64,000 nucleotides of DNA from Hymenobacter pini (GTDB lineage Bacteria > Bacteroidota > Bacteroidia > Cytophagales > Hymenobacteraceae): contig NZ_JAIZZH010000001.1 of assembly GCF_020421205.1 (NCBI RefSeq), forward strand, positions 496,001 to 560,000, in the 5' to 3' direction. The translations under genes and the position numbers were made by a program. This document shows, in pieces, positions 42,404 through 51,161 of the stretch. Each line of letters begins with the position of its first letter. Position 1 is the first letter of the stretch. The notes under the pieces are model-generated. The model made no database searches, was not told where the DNA came from, and worked only from the letters and a program-made list of their open reading frames with translations.

Positions 42404-45400
42404 ATGACACAGGCTTACCAGAAACTATGGCTGCTCGTGCTGCTCGTTGTGCTGAGCATCTCGGCGGCCCGCGCCCAGTCGGGGCCTTATGGCAACGAGT
42501 GGATTGTACCCGGCCAGCAGTACTACAAAATCAAAGTGGCCCGCGACGGCCTCTACCGCCTCGACTACCAATATCTGCAGCGGGCCGGCATCAGCGGCGT
42601 GAATCCGCAGCGGCTGCAGCTGTGGCGACGGGGCAAGGAAGTCGCCATCCACGTAGGCGGCAACACCACGGCGCTAGACAACAGCACTTTTATTGAGTTC
42701 TTCGGCCAGCGCAATGATGCGGCGCTGGACAAGGGAATGTATCTGACTCCTGCCGACCAAGCGCAGCCATATTACAGTCTGTTTACGGATACGGCCTCGT
42801 ACTTTCTTACTTGGTCGAGTGCGGCAGGTAAGCGGATGGTGCAGAGCAACCCGGCGGCTACCGGTGCGCCGCATACCAGCCGCATCCGCAAGCCGCTGCA
42901 GGTACAGTCGTTTCGCTACAACGTTATCAACGACGAAACAAATACCTATCAACCTTGGGCAGAGCGGGGAGAAGGGTTTTTTAGCGACGTGTTTGCTGGT
43001 TCCGATGCAAGCTTTCCTATTGATTCTGTGTGGCGCATGACTACAACTGCCCAGTCCATGCGAGCTGATATTCAGGTAGTGGGGGCCACGCAGGGGATGC
43101 ACAGCACCCAGGTAAGTGTGGCCCTGCCTAGTGGCGGCTCACGAGTGCTGGGTACGCTTAATTTTGCCAATTTCGACTATGCGCGGGGCTCCTATGCATT
43201 GTTATCCACTGACCGAGCAGCTAATGGCCGGGTTACTATACTGGTAAAGCAACTGCTGGGCACAACATCCAACCAACGACTCGGGGACCGGGCACGAGTA
43301 GCCTACGTACGCGTTACCTATCCGGAAACGATATACTGGCGGCCCCGTCTCACGCAGCAACTGTTCAGTAGCGACTCAACGCTGGCCAGCCCGGCGTACT
43401 ATCAACTTGATTCCATTCCGGCGACCGTACGGGGCTACGATGTAAGCGACCCGTATGATGTGCAGCGCGTGGAAGGGCGGCCCGGCCAGATAGCTACACA
43501 ACGCAGTTTCGTGTTCAGCACCGCTAACGGCCGCACCCGCACCCTACTGCTGGCCGATGCCGACCGGGCTCTAGTGCCGGTTGATGCCCGCCGGGTAATA
43601 TTTCGGCAGGTTTCACCTGCTGCTCACAACTTCATCATTGTAACCAGCCGGGTACTAATGAAGGCGGCAGCCAGCAGTGGGGTAACCACGCCCAACGCTG
43701 TGCGGGCCTACTCCGACTATCGGGCATCGGCTTTGGGCGGCAAGTGGGATACGCTGGTTATAACTTCTGAGCAGCTCTACGACCAGTTTCACTATGGGGA
43801 AAGGTCCGCGCTGGCCGTGCGACAGTTTGCCCAATGGATGCTGGCTGGTAGCTCACGGCCTAAGTCCTTGTTGCTGCTGGGTAAAGGAATTGGGGTAAGT
43901 GAGGCAACGGGTTGCAATAAGGTTGTAGGTGGAGCAGCTTATTACCGGCAATATCCCTTGCTCTATGGTGACTGCTCTGGTGCCAATCCTGTACTGAATC
44001 TGGTGCCAGCCAGCACCCGAGGTATATCAGACATCTTCTTCACAGCCAACTGGCAGGCAGGCGACTACCGCCCTCAGATGATTACGGGCCGTATTGCTGC
44101 GCAAACGCCTCAGCAAGTGCTGAGTTACCTGAATAAGCTAAAAGAGCACGAAGCGTTAGGCTATGAGCCGTGGCGCAAAAACGTGATTCATATAGTAGGC
44201 AGTGATAAAACCAAACCGTGGGAAGATCCATTATTCACAGGTTATCTGAATACGTATGCGCGTTTTGTACAGAGTCCTCCATTTGCTGGGCAGGTAATCA
44301 AACTATACCGTAGAGAGACTTTTCCTGGAACATTACCATCAGAAGCACCTTTAAACCTAGCTCCCGACTTTAATGCCGGGGTAGGATTCATTTCCTATTT
44401 TGGACATGGTGGACCTAACAATCTGGAATTTACAATCCCGGATATTCGACAGGCCACTACGGGTTTTGTTAACAAGAGCAAATACCCCGTGTGGTATGTA
44501 AGTGGCTGTTCAGCTGGCAATTCCTTTACTGCAGCCGGTTCGTTTGGTGGTGAAAATTATCTGCTGGCGGAGGACAAAGGCATCATTGGGTTCTTAGCAG
44601 ACTCTGATTTGGGGTTTGATCCGGACTTGCACGAGTTACATACGGAGATATCAAAACTGCTTTTTGCTGATAATGACTGGTATGGTAAACCCATTGCGGA
44701 GGTGCAGCGCGAAGCAGTGCGGCGGTTAGGGGTGGGGTTATCACCAGTTGATGCTCTGCAAGCTCGTAAAATTGCCAGCCTGATGAACACCATCTGGCAG
44801 GGCGACCCGGTGCTGAAGCTGTTCTCGCCGCTTCAGCCAGATTTCCAGACGGCCGATGCCCGCTTGCAGATTTCACCCGCGGTAGTGCCCGCCACGGCTG
44901 GTACTCGTTTCGAGTTGAAACTGGGCGTAAGCAACCCAGGCCGCGTTACTACCGGGCCGCTGGCCATTCGGGTAACGCGCACGTTTGGCAGCACCACTCT
45001 TACCACCAACTTCACGGTGCCCCAGGCCCGGCAGGATACTACCTACACGCTCAGCCTCACCAACCCCGCTACCGGCAGCGTGGCCGGGGCCAATATCTTC
45101 CAGGTAGACCTCGACCCCGATAACCTGATTGCCGAGTCGGATGAAACCAACAACCGCGCAACGCTGAACTACAGCTTCCTGACGGGCGGCGTTACTACGC
45201 TCAGTCCGCCGGAGTTTGCCATTGTAGGCAGCCGGGCCGTGCGCCTAGTGGCCCAGAGCAACGTGCCTACCATCACGGCCCGCGACTACGACCTGGAAGC
45301 CGATACTGTCCAGACATTCAACAGCCCGGTACTGCAGCGCACCAAGGTAAACGCCGTGATGGTGCCGGAATGGCAGCCCACGCTGCCGACCTCTGTTAGT

Positions 45401-46993
45401 CAGGATAGCGTGGTGTGGTACTGGCGCGTGCGCCTGAACGCGCCCCAAGGCGACGAAAGTGCCGACTGGGCTACCAGCTCCTTCCGCATCATCAATGGCC
45501 GCACCCAGGGCGGCTGGTCGCAGAGCCACCACGGCCAATTCCGCCGCGACGAGCGGACCGGGGCCGAGGTAGCCGTGCCCGGTGGGCAGTGGACGTATAA
45601 TGCCGGCGCCCAGGAAGCCACCATTACCTCCACGCGCATCGGCCCGGCCCGTCAGTGGGAAACGCTGTACCACACCATCCGCACCAGCTCTACCGGCAGC
45701 TACACGTTGCGCCTTCTGGGTATCGACTCCCTAGGAGCTACTACCGTGCTTAACCCGGATGTGGCTAATCGGGCGTTGCCCCTGAATGGCATTTCGGCCA
45801 AACAATACCCGTATCTGCAGCTTCAGGCGGTGCTGCGCGAGGCTACGCCGGGTGTTACGCCGCAGTTGGAGCAATGGCTGGTAACCTACCAAGGCGTGCC
45901 CGAAGGGGTAGTGCGTCCGTCGGTTACGCCACTCACGGCCGCCGCCCTCACGCAGCAGGCCCAGCAAACCGGCAGCATTACGGTACCGGTAACCTTCCAA
46001 AATGTGGCCGATTTCGACTTCACGGCACCGCTGGCAGGTTATATTGTGCTCCGTTCGGGTACGGCCGGGGTGTTGCCCCGGGAGCGGTATTACCCGCTGG
46101 CCGGTGCCGCCCTCACGGCTCACTCGCAGCGCACTTATGAAGTGAAGCTGGACGTACGCGGACTGTACGGTACACTCTCAGGCCAAGTGGTGCTAAACCC
46201 GCGCCGCCAGCCTGAGCAGTTTTACTTCAACAACGAGCTAAGCCTGCCACCCTTCCAGGTGAGCAACCAGGATACGCCGCCGGTGCTGGATGTGGCTTTC
46301 GACGGCCGCCACCTGCTCAACGGTGAAATTGTGTCGCCTCAGCCCATTATCAGCGTGCAGCTGCGAGATTTGGATAAGCTCCGGCCCATTCAAAACCGCT
46401 CCAACTTTATCCTGAGCCTGACTCCGCCCAAGAGCACCTCGTCTATTACCGTGGACCTGAACGCGGCCGGTATTGAGTTCGTAGCCGACTCGGCCAAAGG
46501 CACGGCCACGCTTACCTACCGCCCCGGCAATACTACGCCGCTCCTGCCAGGTGTGTACACGTTGGAAGTGCAGGGCAAGGATGGCGCGGGCAACCTGGCG
46601 GGCTCCGAACCCTACCGCATCACCTTCGAGGTTATTGCGGAGTCCACCATCACCAACGTGTTCCCCTACCCGAACCCCGTTACCAGCAAAACGAAATTCG
46701 TGTTTACACTGACTGGCGCCACGCTGCCGCGCAACATGAAAATTCAGATTGTGAGCCTGACGGGCCGGGTGGTAAAGGAAATCATGATGGCCGACCTGGG
46801 CCCGCTGCGCATCGGCAACAACATCACCGAATACGCCTGGGATGGCACCGATGATTACGGCGACCGGCTGGCCAACGGCACTTACCTGTACCGGGTGGTG
46901 CTCGATGACCCCGACAACCAGTTCAAGCAGCGCGCCACCGGCGGCGACCGGGCCTTCAAGAAGGATTGGGGTAAGCTGGTACTGCTCCGCTAA
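42404..46993 (+). CDS. C25-family sortase-like protein (PorU2-like T9SS processing enzyme)
   Basis: This 1529-aa protein has a signal peptide (LLVLLVVLSISAARAQ). An N-terminal beta region is followed by a gingipain-type C25 domain with the catalytic His in FISYFGHGGPNNLEF and Cys in VWYVSGCSAGNSF (near residues 665-701). A CARDB-like module (ADARLQISPAVVPATAG, DPDNLIAESDETNN) and an FlgD-like C-terminal Ig module (FPYPNPVTSKTKFVF, YAWDGTDDYGDRLANGTYLY) follow. It is longer than classical PorU (about 1150 aa). It probably cleaves C-terminal signals and attaches cargo at the cell surface. Confidence 0.82.
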   Translation: MTQAYQKLWLLVLLVVLSISAARAQSGPYGNEWIVPGQQYYKIKVARDGLYRLDYQYLQRAGISGVNPQRLQLWRRGKEVAIHVGGNTTALDNSTFIEFFGQRNDAALDKGMYLTPADQAQPYYSLFTDTASYFLTWSSAAGKRMVQSNPAATGAPHTSRIRKPLQVQSFRYNVINDETNTYQPWAERGEGFFSDVFAGSDASFPIDSVWRMTTTAQSMRADIQVVGATQGMHSTQVSVALPSGGSRVLGTLNFANFDYARGSYALLSTDRAANGRVTILVKQLLGTTSNQRLGDRARVAYVRVTYPETIYWRPRLTQQLFSSDSTLASPAYYQLDSIPATVRGYDVSDPYDVQRVEGRPGQIATQRSFVFSTANGRTRTLLLADADRALVPVDARRVIFRQVSPAAHNFIIVTSRVLMKAAASSGVTTPNAVRAYSDYRASALGGKWDTLVITSEQLYDQFHYGERSALAVRQFAQWMLAGSSRPKSLLLLGKGIGVSEATGCNKVVGGAAYYRQYPLLYGDCSGANPVLNLVPASTRGISDIFFTANWQAGDYRPQMITGRIAAQTPQQVLSYLNKLKEHEALGYEPWRKNVIHIVGSDKTKPWEDPLFTGYLNTYARFVQSPPFAGQVIKLYRRETFPGTLPSEAPLNLAPDFNAGVGFISYFGHGGPNNLEFTIPDIRQATTGFVNKSKYPVWYVSGCSAGNSFTAAGSFGGENYLLAEDKGIIGFLADSDLGFDPDLHELHTEISKLLFADNDWYGKPIAEVQREAVRRLGVGLSPVDALQARKIASLMNTIWQGDPVLKLFSPLQPDFQTADARLQISPAVVPATAGTRFELKLGVSNPGRVTTGPLAIRVTRTFGSTTLTTNFTVPQARQDTTYTLSLTNPATGSVAGANIFQVDLDPDNLIAESDETNNRATLNYSFLTGGVTTLSPPEFAIVGSRAVRLVAQSNVPTITARDYDLEADTVQTFNSPVLQRTKVNAVMVPEWQPTLPTSVSQDSVVWYWRVRLNAPQGDESADWATSSFRIINGRTQGGWSQSHHGQFRRDERTGAEVAVPGGQWTYNAGAQEATITSTRIGPARQWETLYHTIRTSSTGSYTLRLLGIDSLGATTVLNPDVANRALPLNGISAKQYPYLQLQAVLREATPGVTPQLEQWLVTYQGVPEGVVRPSVTPLTAAALTQQAQQTGSITVPVTFQNVADFDFTAPLAGYIVLRSGTAGVLPRERYYPLAGAALTAHSQRTYEVKLDVRGLYGTLSGQVVLNPRRQPEQFYFNNELSLPPFQVSNQDTPPVLDVAFDGRHLLNGEIVSPQPIISVQLRDLDKLRPIQNRSNFILSLTPPKSTSSITVDLNAAGIEFVADSAKGTATLTYRPGNTTPLLPGVYTLEVQGKDGAGNLAGSEPYRITFEVIAESTITNVFPYPNPVTSKTKFVFTLTGATLPRNMKIQIVSLTGRVVKEIMMADLGPLRIGNNITEYAWDGTDDYGDRLANGTYLYRVVLDDPDNQFKQRATGGDRAFKKDWGKLVLLR

Positions 46994-47012
46994 GCAACGG
47001 CAGTATAATTGG

Positions 47013-47048
47013 AAAGAGGCGGCTCCTTAGGGCCGCCTCTTTTTCTTT
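47013..47048 (+). terminator. Terminator of the porV2-porU2 pair
   Basis: AAAGAGGCGGC / GCCGCCTCTTT stem followed by T-rich sequence, 20 bp after the stop. Confidence 0.85.
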
Positions 47049-47141
47049 GTAGCTGACTGACCTGATAACTACTGATACCTGCTCCAGGTTGAAGTATTCC
47101 GACCGGCTATTCAAGCTATTCCCCTCACCAAACACCTACCC

Positions 47142-48098
47142 ATGCACGCGCTGACATTTAGCAGCTTTGGCGGCCCCGACGTACTGAAGTATCAACAACT
47201 CCCCACTCCTGAGCTGCTGCCCGGCACGGTGCTGCTACGCACCCGGGCTATCGGCCTTAATTACGCCGATGTGTACCGCCGCCAGGGCAACTACCACTTG
47301 GCCGGCGCGCCGCCCTACATAGCCGGCTACGAAGCTGCCGGGGTGGTGGAAGCCGTGGGGCCGGGCGTAACGGATGTGCAGGTAGGGCAGCGGATGGCCT
47401 TTGCCGACGTGCCCCACGCCAACGCTGAGCTGGTGCGGATACCCGCCGACCACCTGCTGCCCCTGCCCGACGACGTGAGCTTTGAAGCAGCGGCGGCCCT
47501 GCTACTGCAGGGGCTCACGGCTCAGTACCTGACCCACGACAGCTACGCCGTTCGCCCTGGTACCGTGGCCTTGGTGCATGCGGTGGCAGGAGGGGTAGGG
47601 CAGCTGCTTACGCAGTATATCAAAGTGCTAGGTGGGCGGGTCATCGGGCTAACTTCCAGTGAAGCCAAGCGCCAGCAGGCCCTTGCAGCCGGAGCCGATA
47701 CCGTATTGCTGTATGCCGATGACTGGGTGGCTACCGTACAGGCCACTGGGGGCGCACATGTGGTATACGACTCAGTTGGCAGCACCCTGGCCCAAAGCTT
47801 CGAGGCGGTGCGGGCCACTGGTACAGTGGTATTTTTCGGAATGGCCGGCGGCGACCCGGCCCCCGTGGACCCGCGCATGCTGATGGATGCTTCCAAAACC
47901 CTTACCGGCGGCGACCTGTGGAGCTACCTGACCTCGCGGGAGGAACGGGTGCGCCGGGCCTCGGCCCTGTTTGAATTGGTGCGCCAGGGCAAACTCACCG
48001 CCAATATCACAGCTACCTTCCCCCTAGCCGAAGGAGCCGCTGCTCACCGCCTCCTGGAAAGCCGCCAAAGCACCGGCAAGGTGCTGCTACTACCGTAG
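47142..48098 (+). CDS. Quinone oxidoreductase, zinc-independent MDR family
   Basis: This 318-aa protein has the medium-chain reductase fold without zinc ligands. Typical segments are RAIGLNYADVYRRQGNYHL, GYEAAGVVEAVGPGVTDVQVG, LLLQGLTAQYL, and the nucleotide-binding loop VHAVAGGVGQLL. NADPH is the likely cofactor, for reduction of quinones or similar enones in the cytoplasm. Single gene, convergent with folA. Confidence 0.88.
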   Translation: MHALTFSSFGGPDVLKYQQLPTPELLPGTVLLRTRAIGLNYADVYRRQGNYHLAGAPPYIAGYEAAGVVEAVGPGVTDVQVGQRMAFADVPHANAELVRIPADHLLPLPDDVSFEAAAALLLQGLTAQYLTHDSYAVRPGTVALVHAVAGGVGQLLTQYIKVLGGRVIGLTSSEAKRQQALAAGADTVLLYADDWVATVQATGGAHVVYDSVGSTLAQSFEAVRATGTVVFFGMAGGDPAPVDPRMLMDASKTLTGGDLWSYLTSREERVRRASALFELVRQGKLTANITATFPLAEGAAAHRLLESRQSTGKVLLLP

Positions 48099-48284
48099 GT
48101 GAGTGCGTGACCGTCATTGCGAGGCGCAGCCGAAGCAAGCCTTCCTTTTCGAAGCACGAACCCTTGATTTACTCAAAAGCCCCTGACGTCTGCACAAACG
48201 CCAGGGGCTTTTCGTTAGGTCAGCGCTAAGCACGCTGAAAAGGATTGCTTCGGCTGCGCCTCGCAATGACGGTCACGCACTCAC
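48099..48284. repeat. Palindromic element with 40-bp perfect arms (copy 2)
   Basis: The arms 48099-48138 and 48245-48284 are perfect inverse copies. They flank a central terminator hairpin and fill the space between convergent genes, starting at the base after the upstream stop codon. The CCGTCATTGCGAGGCGCAGC core is a variant of the 37499 element. Confidence 0.85.
48175..48212. terminator. Bidirectional terminator inside palindromic element copy 2
   Basis: AAAAGCCCCTG / CAGGGGCTTTT stem with T runs on both strands, between convergent genes. Confidence 0.8.
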
Positions 48285-48295
48285 TCACTCACTGC

Positions 48296-48781
48296 TTACC
48301 GCCGCCGGAGTGTAACGAAGCTAAAGGCGTAAGCGTGTTTTTCGTCGGGTTCGTGCCGTTCCCGGGTTTCTTCGCGCCACTCGGCGGGAGACAAATCTGG
48401 AAAAGTTACGTCGCCCTCGAAGGCATGGTGCACTTCGGTTAGGTACACCACATCGGCTGCGGGTAGGGCCTGGCGGTAAATTTCGCCACCCCCGATTACG
48501 AGCACCTGCTCATCGGAGGTATGGGCTAGTTCCAGGGCCTGAGGTACCGAGGCTGCCGTTTCGCAGCCTTCGGCCTGCCAATCTGCCTGGCGGGTAACTA
48601 CAATGTTGCGGCGGTTAGGCAGCGGCCGGCCAATGCTTTCGTAGGTCTTGCGACCCATAACAATTGGGTGGCCCTGCGTGAGCTGCTTAAAGTGCTTCAG
48701 ATCCAGCGGCAAATGCCAGAGCAGACGGTTTTCGCCCCCGATAACGCCGTTATCGGCCACGGCTACAACGAGTGCGGTCAT
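48296..48781 (-). CDS. folA: Dihydrofolate reductase
   Basis: This 161-aa protein starts at ATG 48781 (MTALVVAVADNGVIGGENRL). It has the DHFR motifs LLWHLPLDLKHFKQLTQG, IVMGRKTYESIGRPLPNR, VLVIGGGEIYRQAL and the C-terminal HAYAFSFVTLRRR. It makes tetrahydrofolate with NADPH. It lies 72 bp after fmt, a tetrahydrofolate-using enzyme gene, on the same strand. Confidence 0.95.
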   Translation of the reverse strand: MTALVVAVADNGVIGGENRLLWHLPLDLKHFKQLTQGHPIVMGRKTYESIGRPLPNRRNIVVTRQADWQAEGCETAASVPQALELAHTSDEQVLVIGGGEIYRQALPAADVVYLTEVHHAFEGDVTFPDLSPAEWREETRERHEPDEKHAYAFSFVTLRRR

Positions 48782-48853
48782 GCGGTGTGATGGTAAAGTA
48801 GGAAATAGCATGCTTCGCTCTGCATGACGTTCTGTAGTGGGTTGCTCTGCTGG

Positions 48854-49804
48854 TTACAACAGCTTCGCGTCAAAACCGCGCAGGAAATCGGCGACGGGCA
48901 TGCGCTTCTTGCCTTCCAGCTGCACGTCGAGCAGGTCGAGCAGGCCGTTGCCGGTTTGGATGCGCAGGTAAGTACGGCCATCGGTGAACCAGCGGCCCGC
49001 GCCGCCTTGGTCGGGGCCGCTGGCTTCCTCGTCATCGAGGGGCTGGGCTTTGAAGATTTTGAGCGTGCGGCCGTCGGGCAGTTGGGTGAAGGCCGTGGGG
49101 ATAGGGGAGAGGCCCCGTACCCGGTTAGCCAGCGCCGGCGCCGACTCGGTGAAATTAAGCCGTCCGGTTTCTTTCGTGAGCTTGGGGGCGGGCCGTAGCT
49201 CCGGCAGGTTCTGCTGCGGCACGCTGGGGGCCGTGCCGGCCGCAATGGCCTGCACCGAGCGCAGGGCCAGGGCCGCGCCGGCCGCTTTCAGCTTCTCGTA
49301 CAACGAGCCGAAATCATCCTCCGGGGCAATGTCCACGGCATCCTGGTAAATGAGGTTGCCGGTGTCAATTTCATGCTGCAGGAAGAAGCTGGTTACGCCC
49401 GTCTGGGTGTCGCCGCGGATGAGGGCCCAGTTGATGGGCGCCGCCCCGCGGTACTGGGGCAGCAGCGAGGCATGGATGTTGATGGAGCCCAGCCGTGGCA
49501 TGTTCCACACCGCCTCGGGCAGCATCCGGAAGGCCACCACCACCTGCAAATCGGCCGCATAGCCTTTCAGCTCCGCCTGAAACTCCGGCGACTTCAGGTT
49601 AGTGGGTTGCAGCACGGGCAGACCGTGGGCTTCGGCGGCTTGCTTCACAGCCGAGCCCTGCAGCTGCCGGCCCCGGCCCGCGGGCTTATCGGGGGCCGTG
49701 AGTACGGCTACCACCTGGCAGCCTTCCCAGCCCAGCAGGGCTTCCAGCGTGGGCACCGCAAACTCGGGGGTACCCATAAAAATGATGCGAAGCGGTGACG
49801 TCAT
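48854..49804 (-). CDS. fmt: Methionyl-tRNA formyltransferase
   Basis: This 316-aa protein has the formyl-THF-binding domain motifs RIIFMGTPEFAVPTLEAL, HASLLPQYRGAAPINWALIR, TGVTSFFLQHEIDTGNLI, and an OB-like C-terminal part (ANRVRGLSPIPTAFT, GRTLKIF). It formylates initiator Met-tRNA with 10-formyl-tetrahydrofolate. It lies between namZ and folA on the same strand. Confidence 0.96.
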   Translation of the reverse strand: MTSPLRIIFMGTPEFAVPTLEALLGWEGCQVVAVLTAPDKPAGRGRQLQGSAVKQAAEAHGLPVLQPTNLKSPEFQAELKGYAADLQVVVAFRMLPEAVWNMPRLGSINIHASLLPQYRGAAPINWALIRGDTQTGVTSFFLQHEIDTGNLIYQDAVDIAPEDDFGSLYEKLKAAGAALALRSVQAIAAGTAPSVPQQNLPELRPAPKLTKETGRLNFTESAPALANRVRGLSPIPTAFTQLPDGRTLKIFKAQPLDDEEASGPDQGGAGRWFTDGRTYLRIQTGNGLLDLLDVQLEGKKRMPVADFLRGFDAKLL

Positions 49805-49883
49805 CTTGATATGAAATATCCCACCAAGCGCACCACCCCAGCAAAATACTGCGGTGTGTGCTTAGCAGGACAGTTGAATGGAA

Positions 49884-51146
49884 TTACTTGAAATCGGGGT
49901 ACAGCAGGTACTTCTTGCGCATGGCCTTGTACGCCGTCAGCCCCGGCTCCCAGCCCTGGCGGATTTCGGCCTCCGACTTGCCGGCCATGATTTGCTGGCG
50001 CACGGTGGCGTTGCCCATCAGCCGGTCGAAGCCCTGGTCGGAGAGGAAGAATTTCTCCTTGTTGGTGCTTTGCTGGTAATAATCCAGCAGGTAGCGCAGG
50101 GTGAAGCCGATGTCGCCCACCTGCCGCAAATCCTGGCCGTAGCAGAGCTTGCCGTTCTGGGGCGGGGAGGTAGAGCCGGGGTTGGGGCTGGGCGTAAAGC
50201 TATAGGGCCGGCTGCTGGGCTGGGTGGGCGCGCCAATCACCTCAAACGGCAAGGCAGTGCCCCGGCCTACACTTACATCGGTACCTTCAAACAAGCACAG
50301 GCTGGGGTAGAGTGCCACCGAGTGCGGGGTGGGCAGGTTAGGAGAGGGACGCACCGGCAGCTCGTAGCGGGTGCTGTGGGTGTAGCCGGCCACTGGAATG
50401 ACCGTGAGCTTGCACTGCTTGCCGCCGGCCAGCCATTTCTCGCCGTTAATCATGCGGGCCAGCTCGCCCACCGTGAGGCCGTGCACCACCGGAATGGGGT
50501 GCATCCCCACGAAGGTTTTAAAGGCCGGCTCCAGCACCGGCCCGTCCACGTACCAGCCGTTGGGGTTGGGACGGTCCAGTACAATTACCTCCTTGTTCTG
50601 CTCGGCGGCGGCTTCCATCACGTAGTGCATGGTGCTGATGAACGTGTAGAAGCGGGCCCCCACGTCCTGAATATCGAACACCAGTACGTCGATATCCTTG
50701 AGCATTTCGGGCGTCGGTTTTTTGGTGGCGCCGTATAAGCTCAGCGCGGGCAGGCCGCTACGGGCATCCTTGCCATCCTTGATGGTGGCTCCGTCGGCCG
50801 CTTCGCCCCGAAACCCGTGTTCCGGCCCGAAAATCACCTTTACTCCCACGCCTTTGGCCAGCAGCGTATCTACCAGAAACGACGAACCCACCCGGGCCGT
50901 CTGGTTTACCACCACCGCCACCCGCTTGCCCTTCAGCAGCGGCAGATATTTATCGAACTGGTCCGCGCCCATTTGGAGGGGGCTGGCGGCCGGCAGCAGC
51001 ACCTGCGGTGGCGAGGCTACCGTTTGGCGCAACGGCGCATCCGCAGGCGTGGAAGCAGCAGTTGTGGCGGTCGATTGGGGCGGCCGGGCGCAGTCGGTGA
51101 GGAGCAAGGACAGGCTGAGCAGGCCCGTGGGCAGGAAGGAGTACAT
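49884..51146 (-). CDS. namZ: NamZ-like exo-beta-N-acetylmuramidase (DUF1343), lipoprotein
   Basis: This 420-aa protein has a type II signal (LLSLSLLLTDC, Cys19). Residues from about 70 match the NamZ/DUF1343 family: KRVAVVVNQTARVGSSFLVD, VIFGPEHGFRGEA, VLVFDIQDVGARFYTFIST, VIVLDRPNPNGWYVDGPVL and GTDVSVGRGTALPFEVIG. NamZ removes N-acetylmuramic acid from the non-reducing end of peptidoglycan fragments for recycling. The lipobox suggests it works at the outer or inner membrane. It is divergent from the ABC permease with only 15 bp between starts. Confidence 0.88.
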   Translation of the reverse strand: MYSFLPTGLLSLSLLLTDCARPPQSTATTAASTPADAPLRQTVASPPQVLLPAASPLQMGADQFDKYLPLLKGKRVAVVVNQTARVGSSFLVDTLLAKGVGVKVIFGPEHGFRGEAADGATIKDGKDARSGLPALSLYGATKKPTPEMLKDIDVLVFDIQDVGARFYTFISTMHYVMEAAAEQNKEVIVLDRPNPNGWYVDGPVLEPAFKTFVGMHPIPVVHGLTVGELARMINGEKWLAGGKQCKLTVIPVAGYTHSTRYELPVRPSPNLPTPHSVALYPSLCLFEGTDVSVGRGTALPFEVIGAPTQPSSRPYSFTPSPNPGSTSPPQNGKLCYGQDLRQVGDIGFTLRYLLDYYQQSTNKEKFFLSDQGFDRLMGNATVRQQIMAGKSEAEIRQGWEPGLTAYKAMRKKYLLYPDFK

Positions 51147-51161
51147 AGGCGGGCAGGAAGG

